A stretch of DNA of 64,000 nt, from the NCBI GenBank assembly GCA_004431415.1, contig QPMI01000007.1, positions 21,532 to 85,531 on the forward strand, given 5' to 3'. The DNA is from Cyanophora paradoxa (taxonomy: Eukaryota > Glaucocystophyceae > Cyanophorales > Cyanophoraceae). A program made the position numbers and the translations under genes. This document shows positions 1-11,600 of the stretch, piece by piece. The notes below the pieces were generated by a model, which saw only the letters and a list, made by a program, of their open reading frames with translations, was not told the DNA's origin and ran no database searches. Every line of letters starts with the position of its first letter. The stretch's first letter is position 1.

Positions 1-14
1 AGGCGGGGGTACAG

Positions 15-248
15 GTGAACGAGTTCGATCGCCCGACGAACGTCGGCGAGACCCCCCCGCTCGAGCTCTTCGGCCTCGTCGACGTGCCCGTCATCGGCGA
101 CAAGCGCGTACCCCCCTCGAAAACCCCGTACCCCCCTCCTAACTTCGTTCGCAGGTGGGCGGACCTCGGGATCGTGTGCATCTTCTGGGCCGCCTTTCGC
201 GTCTTGACCTGGGTCGCCCTCCGCTACCTCCACAAGGAGCGCCGCTGA
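15..248 (+). CDS. ABCG-family ABC transporter, C-terminal fragment
   Basis: This is the 3' end of a gene that begins left of the window. Exon 15-103 follows an ACAG acceptor. It joins exon 155-248 across a 51-nt intron whose donor is GC (GCGCGTACC), with a CTAAC branch-point-like word before the GCAG acceptor. The exons total 183 nt, which keeps frame. The joined protein reads PVIGDKWADLGIVC, followed by a hydrophobic helix and a basic end (RYLHKERR). That is the usual C-terminus of ABCG (white/WBC) half-transporters: a short extracellular loop, the last membrane helix, then a short cytosolic tail. The family exports lipids or other hydrophobic substrates. The substrate cannot be judged because the ATPase domain is outside the window. 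Confidence 0.7.
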   Translation: MNEFDRPTNVGETPPLELFGLVDVPVIGDKRVPPSKTPYPPPNFVRRWADLGIVCIFWAAFRVLTWVALRYLHKERR

Positions 249-1406
249 GCGCCGGCGGGCGGTCGCGCTCATTAGCCGTAACTTCATTCTAACGGCCATT
301 GCTGCTCTATTTCGTTGGTAGACAATCCGTTGTATCTTGTGCCGCAAGCCGCGAGCCCCGGCGCGTTCGACCGTCGGACTCTCAATTGCGATGATTCGGA
401 ATTCTTTCGCCTGTCGTTGCTTTGATTCGCTGCAGCGCTAGCGCCAAGGCGCTACCCCGTTTTCCCAATAGGGTAGGGAGCCCTGAGGTATTGCTCACAT
501 TAGATTAGTACGTTTACATAACTTAGTAACTGATAAATTAGTAATACAGAAACGATTTGCAGCCCGACCCGTTCGATGAACGCCACTTCGGATCCTGTTC
601 AGACGCGATTTCTACAGCTAGTGCGGGGCTGCGGCCGGCGCCCCGCGGCCTGCGAGCTCGAGTGTCAAACGCAGACCCCGGGCCTCGCATATATGCATCG
701 GCGCGGGCGCCGCCGGCGCGCGCCGGCGCCGGCCGACTCAAGCACCGCGGCCGGAGCCTCCGGATCCGGTCCGTGGCGCCGCCTGCAGCTGATCGATATC
801 ACGAAGGCATTGAAGGCAATTCGCGAGGGGTACAAGGCGCGATCCGAGCTTGTTGCATTCTGGCCCGCTGCTCACCGAGTAACTGCCGCGAGCTCAGCGG
901 CTAATCAGCGCACAAGCAACGCATCGGTTGTGAGTCGGTGACCTCGCCCGCCGCTTCGACCGCGTTTCGGCAGCGGCGCGCTGATCGGCCGCGCGCGGCC
1001 GCGCGGCGGCCGCGGGTGCACGTGGGCGCCGCGCCCGCAGCGTTAGCTATAGCGGGACGAACTTCGGGAGACTCGGAGCGCCTCACACATCCTAGACCTC
1101 CAGCGATCCCGAGTGGATTCCCTCGGCGCTCGCCCGGCCTGCAGCTGTTTGAATCAACTGCAAGTCGCGCGCGCGCGGCGCGTGGCCGCGCGCGGTCCGA
1201 CGGTCGGTACTGCCGCGCGCAGCTGCTGCTGCAGCAAACACCGACGAGCGAGCCCGGCTCCCAACCTCGACCGCCCCCCGCAGCCGGTGTCGCGCACGGC
1301 CGCGGGCGCCGCGCGCGCTGGCGCGCAACTTGCGGCGCAAGCGAGCCTCTATCTTGGAGCAGCCGCTGAGCCGCTGAGCTCCGCAGCGCTAGCTATAGCT
1401 ATAAGC
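249..1406. other. Intergenic, no supported gene
   Basis: No ORF here shows recognisable domains or plausible splicing. The right half (about 600-1400) is very GC-rich with short palindromic words such as GAGCTC, CTGCAG and AGCGCT. Position 440-540 is AT-richer. Confidence 0.5.
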
Positions 1407-1979
1407 TCACAGACGTCGGCACGTGAACGCGTTCAGCGGCTGCAGCTTCATGTTTCGAGGCGACTGGAATCGGTCTGATGGCCATGGCGGGCATGCGCAA
1501 GGCGCGCCTTTGCTCTTACATCTGCTTGGGGAGCTACCCGGCTCCCGGGTCCGCTGATCATGAGAATCTGCCACCGGACTGCAGGCGCCAATTCCAACGC
1601 GTCGACGTCGGGGAAGTCTTTCATCGGTTCGGTCCGGGATGAGTTCGACCAGGCGCACCCCGAGAAGAGACACCGCACTCTGGTCGTCGCCTTCACGATG
1701 GGCCCAGGTCCAGGTGAGAACGCCGGCGTGCCAATCAGTCGAATTCGCTTCTGAATCCGCTCGCATCGCACCTTCTGTCCAGTTCCAACTCGGCTGGAAA
1801 GGGGATCCCTGTTTCAGATAGAAAACGCGCAGATCTTGGGGGTTGTCGACGTCGACGTGCCTGATCCGAAGTCGAACGCCGGACAGCATGCAGCGTTCGA
1901 TGCGGCGTATGACCTTCTTAATCCTGGTGCGCCCTGGAGCAGATATCGATCTCCTGCCTTCTCCGCCCGGCTCATTCAA
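1407..1979 (-). CDS. Hypothetical single-exon ORF
   Basis: Open frame of 190 codons on the minus strand. It has a mixed composition (basic N-terminus RTRIKKVIRRIER, then several Trp/Tyr/Phe residues) rather than the Arg/Ala/Pro skew of shadow frames in this GC-rich DNA. Base composition is lower in GC than in neighbouring genes. I recognise no domain, signal peptide or membrane helix. It could be a real small gene, one exon of a longer gene, or chance. Confidence 0.2.
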   Translation of the reverse strand: MNEPGGEGRRSISAPGRTRIKKVIRRIERCMLSGVRLRIRHVDVDNPQDLRVFYLKQGSPFQPSWNWTEGAMRADSEANSTDWHAGVLTWTWAHREGDDQSAVSLLGVRLVELIPDRTDERLPRRRRVGIGACSPVADSHDQRTREPGSSPSRCKSKGAPCACPPWPSDRFQSPRNMKLQPLNAFTCRRL

Positions 1980-2613
1980 ACTTTAGACATTAAATCATGC
2001 TAATTCGACCGCAATCGATAACAGAGGGAGTGGACGGCGTTAGCTTCATCCAAATTCCTCCCGTGGAACCGAAGTCAAATTCGAAGCACGCGTCCTCGGA
2101 TTTGTCGAAAACATGCACAGCTCATGATCGAGACTCGGTGGCAGGGTTACGTAAAGGCAGGCTTTTTAAATTCGATCGCATGTTATACTTGAGATGTCAT
2201 TCCATGATTATCAATAGATCGCATATTAATCGAGAGTTCGCGCAGGTTTCTTGAATTTAGGGCTGAAGGCCACCAGCGCTAGCTCCACCAACGGCGCCGC
2301 ACATGTAAAGCTGGTCGCACGGGCCTGGAACAGTGTGCCCCTTTTGATCTAGCTATAGATCTGCCGTTCATTTCCACATAATCCGCAAGAAACGAGTTTT
2401 CACGCAGGCATTTTTAACCCGCAGCCCATGGAAACTTCAAGCAGCAGTTCTACGGCTGCAGGGGTACCGGTGCAACCGGAAAGGGAGGACAGTGGAATGC
2501 GAGGTTTGCGCTCTTCTGTACTCCGTTCTTTCTTAACCTTTCGTTGAAGACCTGGGGGCGTAGGTGACGAAGTACTAGTTTTCGAGGAGGCGAGGGGCCC
2601 GCTCCCTCAGACA

Positions 2614-5600
2614 GTGGATGTCGTGGAGCTGCGCAAGAGCTACGACCGACGATACCCGTCGCTGCGCGGCCGGACGATCGTCATCTGTACCGATGCCGGT
2701 CAGATTTATAAGCCTAGGCCTAGGACGCCGAGCCCAGCTGCCCCTCAAAGGCATCATGGCAAACCGGTACCACGATCTTGCTGTCGCAGGGGCGCCAAGG
2801 CGGCGTTTAGTCGCCGGCGTAAACTTTGAGAGTGATCACAACGGCCGATGCTTCGGCAGAGAAGACCTTGCGGATGCAGTGGAGGTCGCGGTTGGCCGAT
2901 TAAGTGCGTTGCAGGCAGCGTACATGTGTGCTCATCAGAGTCTGGAGTTAAAGTTGATTTTCCCGAGTTGCAGGTGCAAATACGTGGTTTCGAGAAATAG
3001 GGAACGAGCAGGCGTGCGTGACGGCTGTCCCTCCTATGTTCCTGGGTGCGTTAACGTTCACACATGGCATTCTTGGGAAAGACTCCACGTACACTTTCTA
3101 GTAGGGCTGCGCATGCCTGTGGCCGCTGACTGCAGCGCAGGGTCCTCCGCTGACGTGATGTTAGTTGAGACAGAAGCCAACATCGTATTTGATATCAATG
3201 CGAGTAACCGCCAGCTTCAAGCAGTCGCTAAGCAGCTGCGAGCGATGTTTGAAAAAGAACACCCACGTGCAAGAGATCGCCCTATCATTATTTGCGGAAG
3301 GAGAATCAAGTTTGCAACTGATCGCCATAGAGGTATGAAGAAAATATGAAGAGACTAGCGCTTGAATTTACATAAAGCAGATGTCAGCACGAATGCACAG
3401 CCTCCCTTCATCGTTGATGCCATCGTTGTTTCCGAAGCCCCTCGACCGTTCCGCGGACTCCGCGGCTCCGCCGATCACGAAACCCCGGGCCCCTTCTTCA
3501 GCGGCGCGGTCAAGTTGGGGTCCGAGGCGCCCGTCGACAGCTTCGCTGTCATCGGTATTGACTCGACCCTGTCTAACACGCGTACGTTGAGCTTTCCAAT
3601 AGTTTACATTGACGCGTGCGGTGCGTTCGATTTCGATTAAATTGATTTCGATTTGATTTGATCAAAACTGCTGACCCTGATCAAAACTGCTGATGCCGAT
3701 TATTTTCATTTGCAGATCATTTTATGCCCTACTGCGCTTTCGATTACCAGGACGCACTACCGCTAGAGCTACCCATCATAAGCCTCGCCAGGCTCCCGCC
3801 GATCTTCGAGTTTCCCGGCCACGGCATAATGATCTGCAACTCGGAACACCGTGTGAACTTTGAGGGGGTGAAGACGCGCGACGAGCTTCTGTACTCGTTC
3901 CTCTGGGCGTACGACGCCAAATTCCCGCCCCAGCGCGACCCGAACTCGGATCCAGAGCGCTTCTGGCGGGATCCGGTCGTAGTCCTTGCCTGGATTCGGA
4001 TGCCGCTCGAGTCTTCAAGTGAGTATGGTGCCCAGCTTCTCAAGAGCATAAGCGTCACTGAGGTCACATTGATATGACGATAAGGGGTGACCTTAGCGCT
4101 TTCACAAATTGGCAAAGTGATTAATTTCGGTCTCTGCACAGACATTGGCAAGCCCGGAGAACTGTGGGAGTTGCGCACCAGCGTCCTCGCATTCGTCGGT
4201 TACCCCTTCGAGGAGATCAAGCACGTGTGTGACGTCGGCCGCCCTTTCGACGCCGAAACAAAAGCCGTCGTGATGAGAGCCGCGCAAGCGAAGATCGGTG
4301 ACCACGCCCCAGCCCACCAGCACCTTCGCCGCCCTAGGCTTCCCCCCTGAGTTGAAGGCGCGCTCAGGCTCTCTCTGGAGGAGTTCCGACGACTTCGACT
4401 GGGTCGCGTTGGACGTCGTTCCCCCGTTCAGTACCTCGACGGGCGGGAAGAAAACCCGGGCGGATTCAATTTCGAACAAGGTCGTCGCCGTTGAGCCAAT
4501 CTCAGAGGAAAGCGAGGGTCGACTTCGAGCGGAGCCTGCCGGGGCCAAGGACGGGGGGAAGAACCCGAAGAAGAGCCGGGCGGACACGATCGTCGAGCGG
4601 CTCCGCGAGCGGCAGCGGCTCCGCGAGGCCGAAAGGGAGCGGAAGAGCCGAGCGGAGGAGGAGCGCCGCGCGGCGGCCGCGCGGGCGGCAGAGGAGGGGC
4701 GCGAGGCCGCCGCGCGGGCGCAGCGCGAGATCGAGCAGCAGACACTGGCGAACAAGGTCCGTACTTTTGTGTTTAATTTTTGAATATTCGAAGAAAAGGA
4801 TATCTATAGAGGCCTGACGAGGGGTGGGCGTGCAGGCGGCGGCGGAGCGGCTGGTGCGGCGGTCGGAGTGGGCGAAGGCGCGGGCGCTGCTCGAGGGCGT
4901 GTTGGCCCGCGAGCCCGACTGCCTCCCCTCCCGCCTCGCCCGCCTCAGCGCGCCCCGCCCCGCCCCGCCCCGCTGCTCGTGAGGCTTCTGCCTCTGATTC
5001 CGAAAGCAGGGTGCCTGGTGGGCCTCGGGCTCTTCGAGGAGGCGCTGCGGGAGGCGGACCGCGAGCTCGCCCCGCGCCTCGCCGCCCGCCCCGCCGGCCC
5101 CGACGCCGCCGCGATGACCGCCGAGTGCGCCCCGCCCGCGGCGTTCGCGCCACACCGCGCCGCCGCCGCGCCCGACGCAAGCCGCGCAGAGTGGCGCAGC
5201 GGCGCGCGCAGGCGGAGGAGGGCATCGCGCGGCGCGCGCGGGAGGCGGCGGAGGCGGCGGCGCGGAGGCGGAACGAAAGGCGGCGCGGGAGGCGCGGGCG
5301 GCCGCCTCGGCTCCGGAGGCGCCCGCGGAGCCTGCCGCGCCCGCGAAGGACGAGGAGCCGCCCCCTGCCGAGGAAGCGGCGCCGCCTGCCGAGGCCGAGG
5401 CCGCGGCGGAGCCGGTGCTGGTCTGCTGTGAGGCGGAGTGCGCGCAGGCCATCCGCCCTCCGATGAGTGCGCCTTCCCCCTCCCTCTTCCGCCCTACCCC
5501 TCTTCCCCTCCTCCTCCTCCTCATCCCCTCCTCCCCCGGCGCGCGGCCGCCGCATCAAGACCCCCCCCCCCCCCCCCTCCCTCCCTCCCCACCCACCCTC

Positions 5601-8108
5601 CTCCGAACCCGTCTCACCCTCCCACCCCACCCCTCTTCATCCCCTCTCTCCCTCTTCCGCCCTACCTCCCGTTCCCTTCCCCTCCTGCCCACCCTTCCCC
5701 GCCAACCCCCCGCCCCCGCCCCCCCTCCCCCCCCCGCCCCGCCGCCGCTACGTCAGGCCCCCTCTCTCCTTCCCCTCTCCCCTCCCTCACATCTTCCCAC
5801 CTTCCTCTTTCCCGTCTCCCTCCCGCGACCCCCCCCCCCCCCCCCGCCCTCCCCGAACCTGTCCTCCCCTAGCATCTACCTCCCCTCAGCCCCTCACACC
5901 TACCCGCTCTCCCCACTGCCCCCACCTGCCCGCCCCCCCCCCTCCCCTCGCCTCTCCCTCCGCAAATCCTGTATCCACCCCCTCCCTCCTTCCCCTTCCC
6001 TTTCTACCCCTCCTTCCCCCCGCAACCGCAGCTCGCGCTGGCTTGTTGACCGACGCGGCGGCAGGTACGTCGAGGTGCTCTGCTCCCGCGACTGCCGCGC
6101 CGCCGCGATGCACAAGAGCTGCTGGCGCGCCCCGCCCCCCCACCCGCCGCTCCATATACCTTCTGAAGCCGCCCGACAGGAACCGGTTTAAGCGGGACCG
6201 GGGCCGGCGGGTGGCCGGCGTGCCGTGCCCTGCCGCCAGCTGCGGGGGCGCCGTCGAGGACTCGGAGGTCCGCCGGCCCGGCGAGCCCCGCCGCCGCCAC
6301 CGGCCCCGCCCGCCGCCCCGCCCCGCCGGCGGCCTCGGGGCAGGCGGCAGGGCCCGCCGGCGGCGACCGGCTCTCTCAGCAGCCGCCGCCGCCCCCGGAG
6401 CGGCCTCTGTTCGCTGCAGCGCCGGCGGCTGCCCCCCGCAACGGGGCGGCGGCGGCGGTGCCTGCGCGCGGGCCGCAGGTGCAGCCGCTGCAGGGGACGT
6501 GCGAGCTCTGCGGCAAGCAGTTCAACAGCGCCGCGCAGCTCGCGCAGGTGCGCCACCGGCCGGCTGTCTCGTGTCTGCGCCGGCCGTCATGTAACTGCGA
6601 GATCGGGGCGGCAGCACGTCGAGAGTGACGGGCACCGTCGCCGCGCCGCGCAGCGCGCCCGGTGCGCCCCCACGTCGACCGCTCGCCGCGCCGCGCCCGC
6701 AGAGCCCGCCGACCATTTCCGCAGCCCCACTCCACCGGCGCCAACCTCTTCCCCTCCTCCCGCCCCGACATTCCCCGTTCCCGTTCCCGTACCCGCACCC
6801 GTACCCCGCCCCGCCGGCGCCCCGCCCGCCCCCGCAGCTACGACCCCTTCGCTGCGGCCCGACGCGCCGGCATTCGTCCCAGGCCTGAAAGCCCCGCCCC
6901 CGCCCCCGCCCCCGCCCCCGCCCCCGCCGGCGCCGGCGCCCGAGTCCGCTGCTGCATTCGGTCCTTCGTCCTCCACCGGCCCGGCCCCCGTCCTCCACCA
7001 GGCCGCGGACCCGTTCTCCAGTCTGCCCGGGCCGCCTCCCCCCGGGTTCGAGGCCGGCCCCGGCGCCGCTCCGGCCCCCACGTCAAGCCTGGCTCGCCCG
7101 CCCAGCCCGCCTCGGGGCGTCAGTCCCCCCCCGGCGCCCCCGCCCGCCATCGGGCAGCGACCGCCTGCAATGTCGGGATCGGCCGCGGGCATCTCCGCGC
7201 CCGCGGCGCCCGGCGCGCGCCCCACGCGGCCCTACCTTCCACCCGGCGGCCCCTTCCGCCCCGCGCGTCCCGCGCCCGTACGCCCCGCCCGGCGTCCCGA
7301 CCCTCGCCCCGAGGCCCGCCCCACCCGCCCCGGCGGCCGCGGCTCCCTCCGCCCCGCCGCCCCCTCCGGCCCCCGCCCCGCCGCCCGCCCTTCTGGCCCC
7401 GCCGGTCGTGCCGGAGGACGAGAGGGAGGGGTACGACTCATCGGACGAGCCGGAGGGGTACGGCGTGCGGGAGTGCTCCGTCTGCCTCAGCAAGGTCGCC
7501 ACCGTCCGCTTCGAGCCCTGCGGTCCGCCCCGCCGGCCTCCGCCTGCACCCTCGGCCCATTCCCTGACGGGGCGGGCAGGGCACCAGCGGGCGTGCCTGG
7601 GGTGCGTGCGGACGATGCGGGGCACGTACTTCAAGGACTTCGGCGCACACTGCCCCTGGTGCCGCGCCCCCGTCCACTCCTGGCAGCAGGCCCGCCCCCG
7701 GCCCCCCCGCCCCCGCCCCCCCCTGAAACTCAAGGGGCGGCAGGTGGCGGGGGAGGAGGAGTATCAGGCGCCGGAGCGGTGCGTGCGCTGCTGCGCCCTG
7801 CGCCGCCCCGCGCCCCGCGACGCGCGGGTCCTCTTCCTCCCCTGCGGTCCGCCCCGCCGTCCCTCCCTCCTCCTTCTCCCTCTTTCTGGGGCCTCACGGG
7901 GGCGGGGCGGGGGGCAGGGCACTGGGACCACTGCCTGCGCTGCGTGCGCGAGCTCGCGCGGGCCGCCCCCGCCGGCGCCCCGCCGCGCTGCCCCGCGGCC
8001 GGCTGCGGCGCCCCCGCGCGCTGGCACGGGCCCCGCCACGGGCCCGAGGCCGCCGCCCAGCGCCGCGCCCTCGACGCCGGCTCGGGGGCCGGCGGGGGCG
8101 GGGCGTGA
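2614..8108 (+). CDS. Multi-zinc-finger protein with two C-terminal RING fingers (probable E3 ubiquitin ligase)
   Basis: At least a dozen exons; the first eight junctions keep phase. Order: an unrecognised N-terminal part (about 400 residues, lower GC); a highly charged Ala/Arg/Glu coiled coil (4570-4760); a TPR-like helical pair with LGLFEEALREAD (4840-5090); an Ala/Glu/Pro linker; a Cys-rich segment joined across 5470-6064; a C2H2 finger (CELCGKQF...HVESDGH, 6505-6625); a long Pro-rich linker (6680-7400); and two RING fingers (CSVC...PCGH...CPWC at 7470-7675; CVRCC...PCGHWDHC...C at 7778-8020). Both RINGs are split by an intron after PCG with the same donor, GTCCGCCCCGCC. Two introns use GC donors (GCGCGCCCC). 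The RING pair suggests E2 binding and ubiquitin transfer; the substrate is unknown. The frame through the Pro-rich linker is not certain. The start is the first Met after a possible acceptor, so an upstream exon may exist. Confidence 0.6.
5470..6064 (+). other. Long C/T-rich intron of the twin-RING gene
   Basis: About 600 nt almost entirely of C and T on the coding strand, with runs of 10-14 C. It lies between the exon ending CEAECAQAI and the exon starting YVEVLCSRDC after a GGCAG acceptor. It is open in several frames only because it contains no stop-forming purines, so the Pro/Ser ORFs here are artefacts. The exact donor (near 5465-5470) is uncertain. Confidence 0.55.
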
Positions 8109-8606
8109 GCCGTACAATCAATTAAAATCAAGTCGTCGTGAGTGATAATCACTGAGATAGGATAGTTATCAGTTACAGCCGCGTGGCAGCTGCTGATCAA
8201 TATCATTCTCCGATCATGGCCAGTGGCATGTATAGTCACACTGAGTTAGCGTAAGCGGTCGACGTCGATCTGACGTCGACATAATCGATATCATGATGAC
8301 CATGACGCCGTGCGCGCGGTGACGCTTGAATTTGCTCATGCTAGCCGCGCGCTGAGCGCCCTGCTCGTAATCCTAGTATAGCAACACAGCTTATAATTAG
8401 TTACAAACAGCTTAAGCTGAGGCTATTGACTCACCATGGCATGATCAGTGACTTCACGTGCACGTGCACTGGTGCCTTGAATCGAACAGCAAGCCAGATC
8501 CGTTTTGCTTCAGCTCAAATCTCACGATATTGATCAGGAGTCTACGTATACAGCTACACGGGACAGCAGCAGCCCGAAGCAGCAGTTATCGCGCGCTGGG
8601 CAGGCT
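8109..8606. other. Convergent intergenic region
   Basis: Space between the stop codons of two convergent genes. It is AT-richer than the flanks and rich in short palindromes (GATATC, CACGTG, GTCGAC). No gene is seen. Confidence 0.5.
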
Positions 8607-11600
8607 TCAGATCTCGAGCCCGTTGAGCCCGGCGACGAGGGCGTCCCAGTACCCCCCGCTCGGCCTGCGCCGAAAATTGTAAATACGCTTAAGCGCTGGG
8701 CCGGGCCGGGCCGGGGCGCACGGGCGGTCCCAGGGGCCGGGCGGCGAGAAGGGCGAGACGGAGAGGACGCCGGCGCCGCGCCGGCGGGACTCGCGCAGCG
8801 CGGCCCGCAGCGCGCCCCCCGCCCCGCAGCCGTGCAGGACGTGCCAGAAGCGAGACGCCGGGTAGCTGTCCGAATGCAGTGTTAGAGGCGCGGGAGCGGG
8901 GTACAGGCTAAAAGAAGGGTGGGGTACAATGCGCACCTCGAGCGCCAGCGGGGGAGGAAGGTGGCGGGGTACGCCGCGCAGTCGGACGCTGCGGGCGGCG
9001 TCTCAGCGCGGCGAGCGAGGCAGCAGCACTCCACGCGGGGACCGGCACGCACCCAGATCGATCTGGAGGGCGAGGCCGGGCGGGGCCGGCATGATCATGG
9101 AAGCCGGCGCACGGCGGGGCAGAGCTCGGGGGCGGGGCTAGGAGCGCGGGGCAGCGGCTCCCCGCCGGCGGGGCGGGGCGGGGCGGGGCGAGGCTAGAGA
9201 AGGCGGGGGAGCCTAGGGGCCCCCGGCGGTCGGATGGAAGCGAGGGGGCTGGGTCCCTCGCGGGCGTGGCGGGGGCGCTAGGCGAGCCAGGCGAGAATTC
9301 GAGACGGGGAGGCCTAGGCCTAGGCCCAGGACCCCCGGCGTCCCCGGACCGGAGCGCACGACGAGGTCGGCGGCGCGCATGGCGCACTCCTCCACGCCCG
9401 TCCCCGCCCCCAGCACCGCCACCTGCCCGCGCCCCCGGCGTCAGGTGCACGCCCGGAGAAGGAAGAAATTTAGAGAGCGCCCCACTGAGATCCAAGATCT
9501 AGCTCTAGAGTGCATCTAGATCTAGTTTGGAGGGCCCGGGGCGCTCTCAGAGAGCGCCCCAGAAATGGAGGGCGCCCGGGGCCAGGAGGGCGCCCCGGTA
9601 AGCCTTGAAGATCTAAGCTCTAAAGTGTGTCCAGAACTAAAAAGCTTTCAGATAGAGCGCCCCGGGCCCCGGGCGCACGGCGGTGGAGCCGAAGGTGCGG
9701 CGGACGCGCCGCCGGAGGGCCGCGTAGTACCCCGCCGCCCCGCACGCCCTGCCCCCGCCCCGCGCTCAGACCGCTCAGATCGCTCAGAGGCGGGAGGCCA
9801 GTGCTCATATCTGACCCGCTGCCCTCGTCGAAGAGGATGCCCCCGACGCCCTTGTACAGCGCGCGGTACCCGTCTGACGGCGAGCGGCGGTCGCGAGGGG
9901 TCCGAGCGCGGAGCGGGCAGCCGAAGCTAAGCTTGGTGGAGTCGGGTCCGACGGTCGTACCGATGTCAGAGAGGGCGTCTCGGAGCGGGCGGGCACCCCA
10001 GCCCGTCCGCACGTAGCTGAGACGCGGCTCAAAATGGGGCGCGCTGTATAGCCGGCTACGGATCTCCGCACCCGAGGACCGTCACGCCGGCCGCCCGCGC
10101 GTCGCCGACGGCCTTCGCCTGCACGCGCGCCGCTCGGACCAGAGGGGAAATTCGGGGCGGAGAACGGGGATTGCGCGCGCACGTAGAAGGGGTCCGGGGC
10201 GCCCCCGGGCCCGTCCTGGGGGTTGAAGACCGCGTAGGCACGGACGACCTTCGGGGCGGCCCCCGCCACCCGCCTGCGAGGGCGAGGGTGTCAGCTCCCG
10301 TGAATTAATATTCGAGGGAGGCCGAGGCCGCGCACGCCCAGGGGAATTCGGGAATTCGGGGGGGGGGGGGGGGGAATTCGCGCACGCCCAGTAGGACGGG
10401 GAGCGCGTGCACACGGGCACTCCCAGCGCCTGCCTGCGCATTCCCGGAAATTCGAAGTCAGCGCGCCGCGCACGGGCTGTGAAACGGCGACCGGGCTCAC
10501 CTGAACGTGTCATCTGATTCTGAGCCCGATGCGGTCTTGTTGCCCGCCCCCTCCGCCGCCGCCGCCGACTGCGCCCCTTGCCCCCCCACAACCGCCACCG
10601 CGGGGTCCGCGTAGATGATCTGGGATCACCTGAGCCGTCTGATCGTCTGAGGCGGGGGTACGCGGATCGCGCGCGCACGTCAATGGGGGCCTCCTCGGCG
10701 TAGGGGTCGCTGGGGTAGTCGGATTCGGTCGGCAGGGAGGGTTCGGGCCACGGGCCGGAGGGCTCCAGCTCGCCCGCGGCCGCGGCCGGCGGCACGGTCG
10801 CGTTTCCGGCGCCCGTCAGCGAGGCGCGAAGGCAGGCCTGGGCGCAAGCAAGCTCAAGCTCAGAGAGTGCGCGTGCGGGCGGGCGGGTCGGGCGGGTCGG
10901 GGGGGCTGACCAGGAGCGGGGCGGCGGCGGCCTCGGCCTCGGCGCCGTCGAAGCTGACGCTGAAGCGGAGGCGCAGCGCCACAACGTCAAACGACGCCGC
11001 CGGCACCCCCGCGCCTGCAGGAAACTTAGAAAAGAGCGGCAGACAAAAAGAGTTGTTGCGCAGTATATATGCGCGCCCGGGAGGCGGAGGCGGAGGGCGC
11101 GGGGGGGCGGCGCCCCCGGGTCGGCGAAGAGGTGGGTGACGGGGGCGGAGGCGGTGCAGCCCTCGAGCTCCGACTCCACCGCCGCCGGGACGACCTGCGG
11201 GCAGGCGCGGAATGAATTCGAAATCGAAATCTAAAGCGAGCCCGCCGAAGGCGACGCCGAACCTCGCTCCAGCCGCCGGCGCCCGCCGAGAGGTCGAGTT
11301 CGGAACCGGCCTCCGGGCTCGTCGAGGAGCTGCGGGCCGAGACGCCGGCGCTTCCGTCGGCCACGAGAACCCGAAAGGCTGGGGACGCAGAGCGTAGCGT
11401 AGCGTGGCGGAGCGTAGCGGCCGCACCCGACTTCCCAGACGGAGGCGCGGGAGCACGAGGCGACGAGCTCGGCGGAGAGCAGCCGGGGCGGGCCGGCGGG
11501 GGGCCCGCCCTCCTCCCCGCCGCCCTCCCCGCCCCCCTCCTCGGCCTCGTTCTCCTCGGGGAGGGCGTAGGGGCGGGCGGCCAGGCAGGCCGGCACGGAG

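Noticed and set aside
4868-6594. Several long overlapping Pro/Arg/Ala-rich ORFs on both strands
   Set aside because: They arise because this DNA has few A/T and so few stop codons. The real exon chain uses other frames and the C/T tract is intronic.
8929-10016. Plus-strand ORFs rich in Arg/Gly/Pro
   Set aside because: They are antisense to the family-4-like domain exons, whose minus-strand motifs are coherent.
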